A model generated the notes under the pieces. That model ran no database searches. It saw only the letters and a list, made by a program, of their open reading frames with translations, and was not told where the DNA came from. From Rhizobium sp. ZPR4 (GTDB taxonomy: Bacteria > Pseudomonadota > Alphaproteobacteria > Rhizobiales > Rhizobiaceae), in the NCBI RefSeq assembly GCF_040215725.1, contig NZ_CP157967.1:2046001-2110000 (forward strand): a DNA stretch of 64,000 nt, given 5' to 3'. The position numbers and the translations under genes were made by a program. Below, one piece after another: positions 38,887 to 47,705 of the stretch (positions are counted from its first letter, which is position 1; every line of letters starts with the position of its first letter).

Positions 38887-40269
38887 ATGGTGGCATTCGA
38901 TTCAATCAGGCGCGACCAGGAGCACACGCCGTCCAACGGGCTGCGGTGGCTTTCGCGCTGGATGCGTCGCTACGTGCTGCCGACTGGCCTCTACGCCCGC
39001 TCATTGCTGATCTTCATCCTGCCGATGATCATCCTGCAGGCCGTCGTCACCATCGTCTTCATGGAGCGCCACTGGCAGATGGTGACACAGCGCCTGTCGA
39101 TGGCGACCACGCGCGACATCGCCGCCATCATCACCATCATCCAGACCTATCCGCAGGATGCCGACTATTCCGCCATCACCCAGATGGCCCGCCAGAAGCT
39201 CGATCTCGCCATTTCGATCGAACCGGGTGGCGAGCTGCCGCCGCCCGGCGAAAAGCCTTTCTTTTCGATCCTCGATGGTATCCTCAGCGACGAGATACGC
39301 GATCAGATCAACCTGCCCTTCTGGATCGATACGGTCGGCAACTCCAGTCTGGTCGAGATCCGCATCAAGCTGCCCGACAAGGTGCTGCGCGTCTTCGCCA
39401 AACGCAGCCAGACCTATGCGTCGAACACGCATATCTTCATCCTCTGGATGGTCGGCACCTCGCTGGTGTTGATCGGTATCGCAGTCCTCTTCCTGCGCGG
39501 CCAGATCCGCCCGATCCTCGCTCTGGCTCAGGCGGCCGAAAGCTTCGGCAAGGGACAGCGGCTGGAAAACTACTCTCCCCGCGGTGCCGACGAAATACGC
39601 CGCGCGGGTCTCGCCTTCATCCTGATGCGCGAGCGCATCGAACGGCAGATCGAGCAGCGTACGGCGATGCTATCCGGCGTCAGCCACGATCTGCGCACGG
39701 TCCTCACCCGCTTTAAGCTGCAGCTCGCCCTTGTCGGTGAAAATCCGGATCTTGTCGGCCTCAGCGAAGATGTGGAGGATATGCAAAGCATGCTCGAGGG
39801 CTATATGGCCTTCGCGCGCGGCGAGGCCGAAGAAGATGTCGGGCAATTCAAGCTCAGCGATATCCTCGAGAAGATCCAGCAGGACTTCACGCTGCATGGA
39901 AAATCCATGAGCTTCTCCATCGACGGCGAGGATCAGATTTCCGTCCGGCCGAATGCATTTACCCGCCTGGTGACGAACCTCGCCACCAACGCCCGGCGCT
40001 ACGCCAACAGCCTTCGCATCGAAGCCCGACACAGCGCCAAATGGCTGACGATCATCTTCGATGATGATGGCCCGGGCATTCCGGTCGCGGCACGGGATGA
40101 CGTCTTCAAACCGTTCTTCCGGCTGGATTCCGCCCGCAATCTCGACAAGTCAGGCACAGGCCTCGGCCTTGCCATCGCGCGCGACATCGCCCGCAGCCAT
40201 GGCGGCAACGTCACGCTCGGCGACAGCCCGCTCGGGGGCTTGCGCGCGACCATCCGCATTCCTGCCTGA
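38887..40269 (+). CDS. EnvZ-like sensor histidine kinase
   Basis: A 460-residue membrane kinase. There are two membrane helices (SLLIFILPMIILQAVVTIVFM and FILWMVGTSLVLIGIAVLFL) around a roughly 140-residue periplasmic domain, then HAMP (PILALAQAAESFGKG), the phosphoacceptor His in LSGVSHDLRTVLTRFKLQ, an N-box (LVTNLATNARRYA), and G1/G2 boxes (DDDGPGI, GTGLGLAIARDIARSHGG). In the H-box, Val replaces the common Pro of SHDLRTP. ATG 38887 follows GAGGA at a normal distance; GTG 38881 is closer than usual. Partner of the preceding response regulator. Confidence 0.93.
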   Translation: MVAFDSIRRDQEHTPSNGLRWLSRWMRRYVLPTGLYARSLLIFILPMIILQAVVTIVFMERHWQMVTQRLSMATTRDIAAIITIIQTYPQDADYSAITQMARQKLDLAISIEPGGELPPPGEKPFFSILDGILSDEIRDQINLPFWIDTVGNSSLVEIRIKLPDKVLRVFAKRSQTYASNTHIFILWMVGTSLVLIGIAVLFLRGQIRPILALAQAAESFGKGQRLENYSPRGADEIRRAGLAFILMRERIERQIEQRTAMLSGVSHDLRTVLTRFKLQLALVGENPDLVGLSEDVEDMQSMLEGYMAFARGEAEEDVGQFKLSDILEKIQQDFTLHGKSMSFSIDGEDQISVRPNAFTRLVTNLATNARRYANSLRIEARHSAKWLTIIFDDDGPGIPVAARDDVFKPFFRLDSARNLDKSGTGLGLAIARDIARSHGGNVTLGDSPLGGLRATIRIPA

Positions 40270-40281
40270 GGGAGAGAGCAT

Positions 40282-40863
40282 ATGCCGATCGATATCGATG
40301 GCATGCACTGGCTGAACACGCCGCCGATGTGGGAAGTGAACCGCGGACGCTTGTTCGTCCAATCCGGCAGCAAGACCGATTTCTGGCAGGAGACCTATTA
40401 CGGCTTCCACCGCGACGATGGCCATTTTCTCGGAATGCCCCGCCGCGGCGATTTCACCGCCGAAGTTACCTTCGTCGGGCATTATCGCGAGCTCTACGAT
40501 CAGGCCGGCCTGATGATCCGCCACGACGCCAGGCATTGGATGAAATGCGGGATAGAATATACCGACGGCGCCCGGCATTTCAGCGTCGTCGTCACCAATG
40601 GCAATTCTGATTGGTCCGCCTTCCGGCTCGATCATGAGTTCGATGCCATGTCCGCGCGGGTCACGCGCAACGGCGATGCTCTCTTCATCCAGTACCGCAC
40701 AGACCGGATGGATGAGTGGCGCATGGCAAGGCTTGCCTGGTTCGATCCGACGCTGGAGGAGGTATTGGTCGGCCCGGCCTTTTGCTCGCCGCAGCGCGAA
40801 GGCTTCGAGGCGGAATTCCTCGACTTCAGCCTGACCGACCCGGTATCGAGGGATATTCACTAA
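40282..40863 (+). CDS. DUF1349-family protein
   Basis: A 193-residue soluble protein of the DUF1349 (concanavalin-like) family. The fold markers are WEVNRGRLFVQSGSKTDFW, GDFTAEVTFVGHYRELYDQAGLMIRHDARHWMKCGIEYTDG, HFSVVVTNGNSDWSAF and VLVGPAFCSPQREGFEAEFLDFSL. GAGGGAGAG precedes the ATG; 12 bp separates it from the kinase gene, so it is probably in the same transcript. Function is unknown. Confidence 0.85.
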   Translation: MPIDIDGMHWLNTPPMWEVNRGRLFVQSGSKTDFWQETYYGFHRDDGHFLGMPRRGDFTAEVTFVGHYRELYDQAGLMIRHDARHWMKCGIEYTDGARHFSVVVTNGNSDWSAFRLDHEFDAMSARVTRNGDALFIQYRTDRMDEWRMARLAWFDPTLEEVLVGPAFCSPQREGFEAEFLDFSLTDPVSRDIH

Positions 40864-40869
40864 ACCTTT

Positions 40870-40889
40870 CCCTTTCGATTTCGAAAGGG
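40870..40889. terminator. hairpin between convergent genes
   Basis: CCCTTTCGA (40870-40878) / TCGAAAGGG (40881-40889) with a very short loop, between the DUF1349 and csaA-like genes. No T-run on either strand, so termination is possible rather than certain. Confidence 0.45.
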
Positions 40890-40896
40890 GTGCCGC

Positions 40897-41238
40897 TCAC
40901 ATCATCCTCTTGCCGTTCGGCACCGGCTGGGTCACGGCTGCCAGAACAATCGCGCCGGAATCGTCCTCAAAACCGAGCGTCAGAACCTCGGAGCGAACCG
41001 GCCCGATCTGGCGTGGCGGAAAATTGACCACTGCCAGCACTTGCCGGCCGACAAGAGCTTCCGGCGTATAGTGCGCGGTGATCTGTGCTGAGGAGCGCTT
41101 GATACCGATCTCCGGCCCGAAATCGATCCTGAGCTTGTAAGCAGGCTTGCGCGCTTCGGGAAAAGTCTCCGCTTCGATGATCGTTCCGACACGGATATCC
41201 ACCCGCTCGAAATCGCCATAGGTGATCTCTTCCGTCAT
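40897..41238 (-). CDS. csaA: CsaA-like tRNA-binding protein
   Basis: A 113-residue single-domain protein with the OB-fold tRNA_bind domain found in CsaA, Arc1p and the C-terminus of bacterial MetRS (FERVDIRVGTIIEAETFPEARKPAYKLRIDFG, SSAQITAHYTPEALVGRQVLAVVNFPPRQIG, SEVLTLGF). CsaA members bind tRNA and have export-chaperone activity in Bacillus. Last gene of a minus-strand unit ybjN-proC-csaA, 21 bp after proC. Confidence 0.92.
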   Translation of the reverse strand: MTEEITYGDFERVDIRVGTIIEAETFPEARKPAYKLRIDFGPEIGIKRSSAQITAHYTPEALVGRQVLAVVNFPPRQIGPVRSEVLTLGFEDDSGAIVLAAVTQPVPNGKRMM

Positions 41239-41259
41239 GTCCTGCCCTTTATCGAAAAT

Positions 41260-42099
41260 TCAGCCGGCCAGTTCCTGCGCCCGTTTGCGCGCCGCTTCAA
41301 GAGCCGCATCGAACAAGGGCTGCATACCATCCTCCGCCATCAAGACACTCAGCGCCGCCGCGGTCGTCCCACCAGGAGAGGTCACGTTCTGACGCAGGCG
41401 CGAAGCGTCGTCGGGAGACTGGTGCAACAGTTCACCAGCCCCCGCGACGGTTTCCCGTGCAAGTCGCATGGCGAGGTCCGCCTGCAGGCCGAGCTTCCGG
41501 CCCGCCTCCGCCATGCATTCCACGAGATAGAAAACATAGGCAGGCCCGCTGCCCGAAACCGCAGTCACCGAATCGATATCGGCTTCGCCGGGCACCCATT
41601 CGACCGGGCCGGATACTTTCAACAGGTTCTGGACCAGCTGCCGCTGGCGATCGCTCACGCGCACATTGGCAAAAGCACCCGTCACACCGCGCCCGACCAT
41701 GGCGGGCGTGTTCGGCATGGCGCGCACCATCGCCGCTTCGCCTAGATGCGTTTCAAGCGCAGAGATAGTCTTGCCGGCCGCGATCGAGACGACGACCGTC
41801 GCCTCCCCCACAAGCGGCTTGAACGGCGGCAGAACCGCGTCCATCAGTTGCGGCTTGACGGCGATGAAGAGAACCCCCGCCGTCGCGCCTTTCGGAACTT
41901 CGGTGACATGGCTTGCGCCGGCATCCGCAATCATTTTCCGCATCGCTTCGGACGGATTGGGATCGACGACGATAACCGATGATCCCGGCACGCCGTTCTT
42001 CAGCCACCCCGTCAGCAATGCGCCACCCATATTACCCGCGCCGATCAGGACGATCGGCCCGGAGGATGCAAATGCATTGGCGGATTGTTCACCTGTCAT
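41260..42099 (-). CDS. proC: pyrroline-5-carboxylate reductase
   Basis: A 279-residue NADPH-dependent enzyme, last step of proline synthesis. The Rossmann motif is in VLIGAGNMGGALLTGWL, and the conserved signature VTAVSGSGPAYVFYLVECMAEAG and the tetramer region (LLHQSPDDASRLRQNVTSPGGTTAAALSVL) are intact. 1 bp separates it from the upstream ybjN-like gene, so they are co-transcribed, with csaA following. Confidence 0.97.
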   Translation of the reverse strand: MTGEQSANAFASSGPIVLIGAGNMGGALLTGWLKNGVPGSSVIVVDPNPSEAMRKMIADAGASHVTEVPKGATAGVLFIAVKPQLMDAVLPPFKPLVGEATVVVSIAAGKTISALETHLGEAAMVRAMPNTPAMVGRGVTGAFANVRVSDRQRQLVQNLLKVSGPVEWVPGEADIDSVTAVSGSGPAYVFYLVECMAEAGRKLGLQADLAMRLARETVAGAGELLHQSPDDASRLRQNVTSPGGTTAAALSVLMAEDGMQPLFDAALEAARKRAQELAG

Positions 42100-42100
42100 G

Positions 42101-42601
42101 TCACGCTTCGCCTACCGTTTCGAAGAGCACGGCTTCCATGGCGCGGTTCGCGTCAAGGCCAGACCATACCACGAATTGGAAAGCCTGATAGTAGGCTTCA
42201 CAAGTATCAAGCGCATTGGAAAGCAGCACCTCAACCTGCCGGTTGGTCGGCTCGGCCCCGCCGGACAAGAGCAGCGACTGGCGGAAAATGACGATATCTT
42301 CCTGCCGCCACAGATCGAAATGACCCATCAGCACCTGCCCGTTGATGCAGGACAGCAGCTTGATCACCTCGTTGACGCGCGGGTCTGGAACCTTGACATC
42401 GAACGCGCAGGCTATGTGCAGCGCCTCGAATTCCTCCATCCAGGAGAACGAGACGTGATAGTCGGTCCATCGCCCTTCGACGGTCATGGCGAGCTCATCT
42501 TCGCCGGACCGTTCGAACGACCAGTCGTTGTTGGCAGCGACGAATTCGATCATGTCGACCGGATTCGATTGTCGTTCGGCTTCCATTTCCATAAGGCTCA
42601 T
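42101..42601 (-). CDS. YbjN-domain protein
   Basis: A 166-residue YbjN/type III secretion chaperone-like fold protein (FVAANNDWSFERSGEDELAMTVEGRWTDYHVSFSWMEEFEALHIACAFD, EVIKLLSCINGQVLMGHFDLW, then NRQVEVLLSNALDTCEAYYQAFQFVVWSG). Common upstream of proC in Rhizobiales. Members are proposed to act as chaperone-like or stress regulators; role here unknown. First gene of the ybjN-proC-csaA unit. Confidence 0.88.
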   Translation of the reverse strand: MSLMEMEAERQSNPVDMIEFVAANNDWSFERSGEDELAMTVEGRWTDYHVSFSWMEEFEALHIACAFDVKVPDPRVNEVIKLLSCINGQVLMGHFDLWRQEDIVIFRQSLLLSGGAEPTNRQVEVLLSNALDTCEAYYQAFQFVVWSGLDANRAMEAVLFETVGEA

Positions 42602-42991
42602 GCAGCACCTTCTTGACCGGATCGGTTGCAGTTTTCCCGTGGCTCAACACTGAAAGAACGCAAACAATTTTACTCCGGAAACATACTCGGGATGATGTTG
42701 AACGGCTGCCAGACTAACGCTTCCACCATGCCCGGGGCTTACCAAGTCCGTTTCGAATCATCATTTAAAATCAGTGTATAGCGGCATGCCCGGCATGCCA
42801 GCCCCTGAACGGCGATTTTGGAAACGGCACTGTGGAAAGCTCTTCCGACGTCTATTCAGAAGGGAGTCATAACCGACTCTGGCGATTGGCTTTTTTGCCT
42901 ATGTCCACAGGTGGAAAAACAGACGGAAATTTTCAGAGGAAAAAGGCACGGCAAACGGGTGCCGCGCCGATCCGCAAACAGAAGTCCAGGC
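42602..42991. other. 390-bp intergenic region with no recognised gene
   Basis: Between ybjN and ubiK. No gene with a plausible start. Two back-to-back GGCATGCC palindromes (42783-42790 and 42792-42799) are the only clear symmetric elements. It must contain the promoter of the ybjN-proC-csaA unit. Confidence 0.4.
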
Positions 42992-43252
42992 TTATTTGCC
43001 CTTGGAGGCAAGCTTGGCTTCGAGCGCTTCGATTCTTGCAAGCAGCGCCTCGTTTTCGTCGCGCGCCTTGATCGCCATTTCGCGAACGGCTTCGAATTCC
43101 TCGCGCTTGACGATATCCATGCTGTTCAGCCAACGCTCGGCATGGGCATTGAAGGCGGTCTCGATCTCGCGGCGCACGCCTTGGGCAGCACCGGCGGCAT
43201 CGGTCATCAGCTTGGCGAATTCATCCAAGATTCGGTTCGGTCCAGTGCTCAT
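42992..43252 (-). CDS. ubiK: UbiK-family (BMFP) accessory factor
   Basis: An 86-residue protein of the BMFP/DUF526 family, now named UbiK from work in E. coli, where it assists ubiquinone synthesis. The N-terminal part (ILDEFAKLMTDAAGAAQGVRREIETAFNAHAERWLNSMDIVKREEFEAVREMA) leads into a C-terminal coiled coil (RDENEALLARIEALEAKLA) that trimerises in this family. GGAGA precedes the start MSTGPN. Divergent from lgt. Confidence 0.88.
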   Translation of the reverse strand: MSTGPNRILDEFAKLMTDAAGAAQGVRREIETAFNAHAERWLNSMDIVKREEFEAVREMAIKARDENEALLARIEALEAKLASKGK

Positions 43253-43471
43253 GGCAATCTCCTTGCGGCCGTCGGCCCTCAACGGTCAGGCATCGATATG
43301 GGCCAGATAGTGCTGAGGTAGGATTTCCAAGGGGCCGATGCAAGCAAATTGAGATAGGACTGGACAACCGAACCTGCCATCTCGGGCGGATCAACAATCG
43401 ACTTGACCGTTTCGATAGCGAGCGCCATGTTCCGCGCACATTTTGGATATTTAGCATGATCCCGCCCCGAA

Positions 43472-44404
43472 ATGGCACGGTGCTTTCGGGAACATGCTGC
43501 AACGGGCCTGACGATCTTGCTGACATCCGCCAATCTCGCCGCCATCCTGCCGTTTCCGGACATCGACCCCGTGGCCGTCTCTCTCGGCCCGATTTCCGTC
43601 CATTGGTACGGGCTTGCCTATGTCGCCGGCATTCTGCTCGGCTGGTTCTATGCACGGCGGCTGGTCGATAACGGCAGGCTCTGGCTGAACGATACCGCGC
43701 CGATGACGCGCCAGCATCTGGATGACTTCATCCTCTGGGTCGCCTTCGGCATCGTCCTCGGCGGTCGCATCGGCTATATCCTCTTCTACGATCTCGATCC
43801 GGTGCTGGCCAATCCGATCCGCGCCATCGAGGTCTGGAATGGCGGCATGTCCTTCCACGGTGGATTAATAGGCACAACTATCGCCATGATTTTGTTTGCA
43901 AGACGCAACCAGATCCCGGCCTGGAGCCTGTTCGATATCGTCGCCGCCGTCGCGCCGATCGGCCTGTTCTTCGGCCGCATCGCCAATTTCATCAACGGCG
44001 AGCTTTGGGGCCGCGTGAGCGACGTCCCCTGGGCGATGGTCTTCTGCAGCCCGCATGTAATCGCCGCCCATAACGGCGTCTGTCCTGCAGGTCCCGATCC
44101 GCGCCACCCCAGCCAGCTTTACGAGGCCGGCATCGAAGGCATTATACTGTTCCTCGTGCTCTTCATCCTCACGCGTTGGGCACTGGCATTGAAGAAGCCG
44201 GGCACGGTCAGCGGTATTTTTGTCATCGGCTATGCCTTCTCGCGTATTTTTGTCGAATTCTTCCGTCAGCCTGACGAGCAGCTCGGCTATCTGCTCGGCA
44301 CGAACTGGCTGACGATGGGCATGGTGCTGTCGCTTCCGATGGTCGCCATCGGCCTGTGGGCAGTCATCCGCGCACGGCAGGCAGCGGCAAGGCAGATGGC
44401 TTGA
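43472..44404 (+). CDS. lgt: prolipoprotein diacylglyceryl transferase
   Basis: An inner-membrane enzyme that transfers diacylglycerol from phosphatidylglycerol to the lipobox Cys of prolipoproteins. It has seven membrane segments and the essential motif [11 protein letters not shown] (Lgt signature around [11 protein letters not shown]), the Arg/Asn region [26 protein letters not shown], and a [13 protein letters not shown] segment. The ATG gives 310 residues, about 30 more than typical; TTG 43517 (about 296 residues) is a plausible shorter start, and neither has a strong ribosome site. Likely heads a unit with the methyltransferase and pgeF genes. Confidence 0.94.
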   Translation: MARCFREHAATGLTILLTSANLAAILPFPDIDPVAVSLGPISVHWYGLAYVAGILLGWFYARRLVDNGRLWLNDTAPMTRQHLDDFILWVAFGIVLGGRIGYILFYDLDPVLANPIRAIEVWNGGMSFHGGLIGTTIAMILFARRNQIPAWSLFDIVAAVAPIGLFFGRIANFINGELWGRVSDVPWAMVFCSPHVIAAHNGVCPAGPDPRHPSQLYEAGIEGIILFLVLFILTRWALALKKPGTVSGIFVIGYAFSRIFVEFFRQPDEQLGYLLGTNWLTMGMVLSLPMVAIGLWAVIRARQAAARQMA

Positions 44405-44480
44405 AGTGGGGTTAATATCGCGTGGTCCTGGCTAGAAAGGCTCCCAGTCTTTCAGGATCACGCACTAGCGAAAGCAGAGA

Positions 44481-45578
44481 ATGACGACGGCGCTTGGGGA
44501 AAAAATCAAAACCATCATCCGCACGAACGGGCCATTGAGCATCACGGATTATTTTTCGCTGTGCCTCGCCGATCCGGTGCATGGTTATTACAAGACGCGT
44601 GAACCCTTCGGCCAATCCGGCGATTTCGTTACCGCGCCCGAAGTCAGCCAGCTATTCGGCGAAATGATCGGCGTCTTCATGGTGCATGCCTGGCAGCGGC
44701 ATGGAACGCCCGCTGAAGTGCGCCTCGTCGAAATCGGTCCGGGCCGCGGCACGATGATGTCCGACATGCTGCGCGTCATCGGCAAGCTGGCCCCGCCGCT
44801 CTATGATGCCATGACGGTACATCTCGTCGAAACCAGCGAACGCCTGCAGGGCTTCCAGCGCCAGACCCTCGATGCCTATGGTGCAAAAATCTCCTGGCAT
44901 ACGGATTTCGGCGAGGTGCCTGAAGGTTTCACCCTGCTCGCCGCCAACGAGCTCTTCGACGCCATTCCCATCCGTCAATTCGTCCGCACCGCCAACGGCT
45001 TCCGCGAGCGCACGGTCGGCCTCGACGTCAATGACGAGTTGAGCTTCACGGCCGGCATCGCTACGCTTGATCCTTCCCTTCTTCCAGAGGGTGGCCCGCC
45101 GCCGATCGGCACGATTTTCGAAATTGCGCCTGCTCGCCAGGCCGTTATGACGGCGATCTGCGACAGGCTGGTAACCTATGGCGGCACCGCGCTTGCCATC
45201 GACTACGGCCATATGGCGACAGGCTTCGGCGACACGCTTCAGGCCGTGCGCATGCACGAATACGATCCGCCGCTGGAGCATCCGGGCGAAGCGGACCTCA
45301 CCAGCCATGTCGATTTCCAGCATCTGGCACAAACCGCCCTCGCCTCCGGCATGCACATCAATGGCTGCTGTCATCAGGGCGATTTCCTTATCGGGCTCGG
45401 CCTGCTGGAGCGGGCGGCGGCACTTGGCAGAGACCAGGACGCGGCAATCCAGGAGAACATCCGTGTCGCCGTGGAAAGGTTGGCCGGCGCCGGCGAAGGC
45501 AAGATGGGCGAACTCTTCAAGGTGCTGGCGGTCTCCAGTCCGGCAATCGACCTCCTGCCCTTTCGTCCCGTCAGCTGA
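44481..45578 (+). CDS. MidA/NDUFAF7-type SAM-dependent methyltransferase
   Basis: A 365-residue class I methyltransferase. Family markers: PLSITDYFSLCLADPVHGYYKTREPFGQSGDFVTAPEVSQLFGEMIG, the SAM-binding VRLVEIGPGRGTMMSDMLRV, and LLAANELFDAIPIRQF. The mitochondrial homologue NDUFAF7 methylates an arginine of complex I subunit NDUFS2, so the bacterial protein may act on NuoD or a similar target. It sits between lgt and pgeF on one strand, a neighbourhood common in Rhizobiales. The target here is inference. Confidence 0.9.
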   Translation: MTTALGEKIKTIIRTNGPLSITDYFSLCLADPVHGYYKTREPFGQSGDFVTAPEVSQLFGEMIGVFMVHAWQRHGTPAEVRLVEIGPGRGTMMSDMLRVIGKLAPPLYDAMTVHLVETSERLQGFQRQTLDAYGAKISWHTDFGEVPEGFTLLAANELFDAIPIRQFVRTANGFRERTVGLDVNDELSFTAGIATLDPSLLPEGGPPPIGTIFEIAPARQAVMTAICDRLVTYGGTALAIDYGHMATGFGDTLQAVRMHEYDPPLEHPGEADLTSHVDFQHLAQTALASGMHINGCCHQGDFLIGLGLLERAAALGRDQDAAIQENIRVAVERLAGAGEGKMGELFKVLAVSSPAIDLLPFRPVS

Positions 45579-45618
45579 AACCTGGCCATTGATCCCTACG
45601 GATTGACAGCGCGCGCCG

Positions 45619-45639
45619 GACTGGGCCAACATCCCAGTC
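45619..45639 (+). other. hairpin between the methyltransferase and pgeF genes
   Basis: GACTGGG (45619-45625) / CCCAGTC (45633-45639) with a 7-base loop, in the 136-bp gap. It could be an intergenic RNA stabiliser or weak terminator; there is no T-run. Confidence 0.3.
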
Positions 45640-45714
45640 AAATCGAACTGCTTCGCCGCGGCTGCGTTATTCATCGCACGACAGGCTGAACCAAGACATC
45701 AAGGGACACTGCAG

Positions 45715-46497
45715 TTGCCGACACCACTTGCAAGCACGCTGCTGGGCGCCGCCGAGGCTGCTGGCATTCGCCATGGCTATTTCACCCGCGCCGGCGGCGT
45801 TTCGGAAGGTCTTTATCGCGGGCTGAACGTCGGCCTCGGCTCGCATGACGATCGTGACCATGTGCAGGAAAACCGCCGCCGCGTCGCCGACTGGTTCGGT
45901 CTGTCCGTCGAACAGCTAGCCACCGTGCATCAGGTCCATTCGCCGGATGTCGTGACCATCGACGCATCCTATGACGGCAGCCGGCCGCAGGCCGATGCAA
46001 TGGTGACGGCGACACCGGGCATCGCAATCGGCGTGCTCGCGGCCGATTGTGGCCCCATACTCTTCGCCGATCCGGAAAATCGGGTCATTGGCGCCGCTCA
46101 TGCCGGCTGGAAGGGCGCGCTGACCGGTGTCTTGGAAAACACCATCGACGCCATGGTCGCGCTCGGCGCAAGGCGCGAGGCAATCATTGCCTGCCTCGGC
46201 CCCTCGATCAGTCAGGCGAGCTATGAGGTCGGCCCCGAATTCGTCGAACGCTTTCTTGCTCACGATCCTGATTATGCCAAATATTTCGCCCCTTCAGAAC
46301 GCGACGGCCATGCCATGTTCGATCTGCCGTCCCTCACGGTCGATCGGCTGAGCAAGGCTGGCGTCACCGCCGAAAGCCTGAACCTCTGCACTTATCCGGA
46401 TCCGGAGCGCTTCTTCTCCTATCGGCGCACGACGCATGCCAAGGAGCCGGATTACGGACGGCAGATTTCTGCCATCGCCATCGGAAAGGCAGCTTGA
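45715..46497 (+). CDS. pgeF: peptidoglycan editing factor PgeF (laccase-domain YfiH family)
   Basis: A 260-residue protein of the YfiH/LACC family. Landmarks are HGYFTRAGGVSEGLYRGLNVGLGSHDD, VHQVHSPDVV, ADAMVTATPGIAIGVLAADCGPILFADPENRVIGAAHAGWKGALTGV and CLGPSISQASYEVG. The zinc-ligand Cys (DCGP) and His (AHAGW) are present. The E. coli protein removes misincorporated L-Ser from peptidoglycan precursors. Start is TTG at 45715 by position and family fit. One base separates its stop from the M24-like gene. Confidence 0.92.
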   Translation: MPTPLASTLLGAAEAAGIRHGYFTRAGGVSEGLYRGLNVGLGSHDDRDHVQENRRRVADWFGLSVEQLATVHQVHSPDVVTIDASYDGSRPQADAMVTATPGIAIGVLAADCGPILFADPENRVIGAAHAGWKGALTGVLENTIDAMVALGARREAIIACLGPSISQASYEVGPEFVERFLAHDPDYAKYFAPSERDGHAMFDLPSLTVDRLSKAGVTAESLNLCTYPDPERFFSYRRTTHAKEPDYGRQISAIAIGKAA

Positions 46498-46498
46498 T

Positions 46499-47650
46499 AT
46501 GGCCCTGCATTTCGAACGCAGCGAATTCGATGCTCGTCTGGCACGGCTGCTGGCGAGAATGCAGGAGGAAAAACTCGACGCCATGCTGCTCTTCGCACAG
46601 GAGAGCATGTATTGGCTGACCGGCTACGATACGTTCGGCTATTGCTTCTTCCAGACGCTAGTCGTCAAGGCGGACGGATCGCTGACGCTTCTGACGCGCT
46701 CGGCCGATCTTCGCCAGGCACAACTTACCTCTGTCATCACCGACATCCGTATCTGGGTCGATCGCATCAACGCCGATCCGACGCTCGATCTCAAGGAGCT
46801 TCTATCCGATCTCGATCTTCTCGGCGCCCGTATCGGCATCGAATATGATACCCATGGCATGACGGGTCGCGTCGCCCGGCTGCTCGACCATCAATTAGCG
46901 AGCTTCGGCCAGATCATCGACGCCTCCTATCTCATCAGCCGCCTCCGGCTGACGAAGAGCCCGGCGGAAATCGCTCATGTCGAACGCGCCGCAGCACTGG
47001 CCGACGACGCTCTCGATGCAGCCCTGTCTCTGGCTAAGGCCGGTGCGGACGAGTCAGACATTCTCGCGGCCATGCAGGGAGCTGTCTTTTCCGGCGGCGG
47101 TGATTATCCCGCCAACGAATTCATCATCGGCTCGGGCGCGGAGGCCCTGCTCTGCCGCTACAAATCCGGCCGCCGCAAACTCGACGCCAACGACCAGCTG
47201 ACGCTCGAATGGTCCGGTGTCGATGCCCATTATCATGCCGCCATGATGCGCACGGTCGTCATCGGCACTCCCAGCCATCGCCATCGCGAGCTCTATAGCG
47301 CCTGCCTGGAAACCCTGCAGGCGATCGAAACGATCTTGATGCCGGGACACACTTTCGGCGACGTCTTCGACATGCATGCGAAGATCATGGACGAGCGCGG
47401 CCTTGCCCGCCACCGGCTGAACGCCTGCGGCTACTCTCTCGGCGCCCGCTTCTCGCCGTCATGGATGGAGCATGAAATGTTCCATATGGGTAATCCGCTG
47501 GAGATTCAGGAGAACATGTCGCTCTTCGTGCACATGATCATCATGGATTCCGACAGCGGTACCGCCATGACCCTCGGGCAGACCTATCTGACGACCTCGC
47601 AGGCTCCGAAAGCCCTTTCCCGCCACCCTCTCGAATTTCTTAACCGTTAG
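46499..47650 (+). CDS. creatinase/Xaa-Pro peptidase-fold (M24-like) protein with altered metal site
   Basis: A 383-residue two-domain protein. An N-terminal creatinase-type domain (ARLARLLARMQEEKLDAMLLF, SMYWLTGYDTFGY) is followed by a pita-bread domain. The five usual ligands D-D-H-E-E are not in place: the expected LVDxGAxxxGYxSDxTRT region reads LTLEWSGVDAHYHAAMMRT, and the Gly-His region reads CGYSLGARFSPSW. This resembles metal-independent creatinase- or ectoine-hydrolase-type members rather than true peptidases. Begins 1 bp after pgeF. Substrate unknown. Confidence 0.85.
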   Translation: MALHFERSEFDARLARLLARMQEEKLDAMLLFAQESMYWLTGYDTFGYCFFQTLVVKADGSLTLLTRSADLRQAQLTSVITDIRIWVDRINADPTLDLKELLSDLDLLGARIGIEYDTHGMTGRVARLLDHQLASFGQIIDASYLISRLRLTKSPAEIAHVERAAALADDALDAALSLAKAGADESDILAAMQGAVFSGGGDYPANEFIIGSGAEALLCRYKSGRRKLDANDQLTLEWSGVDAHYHAAMMRTVVIGTPSHRHRELYSACLETLQAIETILMPGHTFGDVFDMHAKIMDERGLARHRLNACGYSLGARFSPSWMEHEMFHMGNPLEIQENMSLFVHMIIMDSDSGTAMTLGQTYLTTSQAPKALSRHPLEFLNR

Positions 47651-47705
47651 GGGCGTAATATAGCGATCCTGGATGGTCAGACCGTCGGGAGAAAGGATCG
47701 CGTCA

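Noticed and set aside
42895..42925. Possible DnaA-box-like element in the ybjN-ubiK gap
   Set aside because: Only a loose match with two mismatches to the consensus and no cluster of boxes; no origin features.
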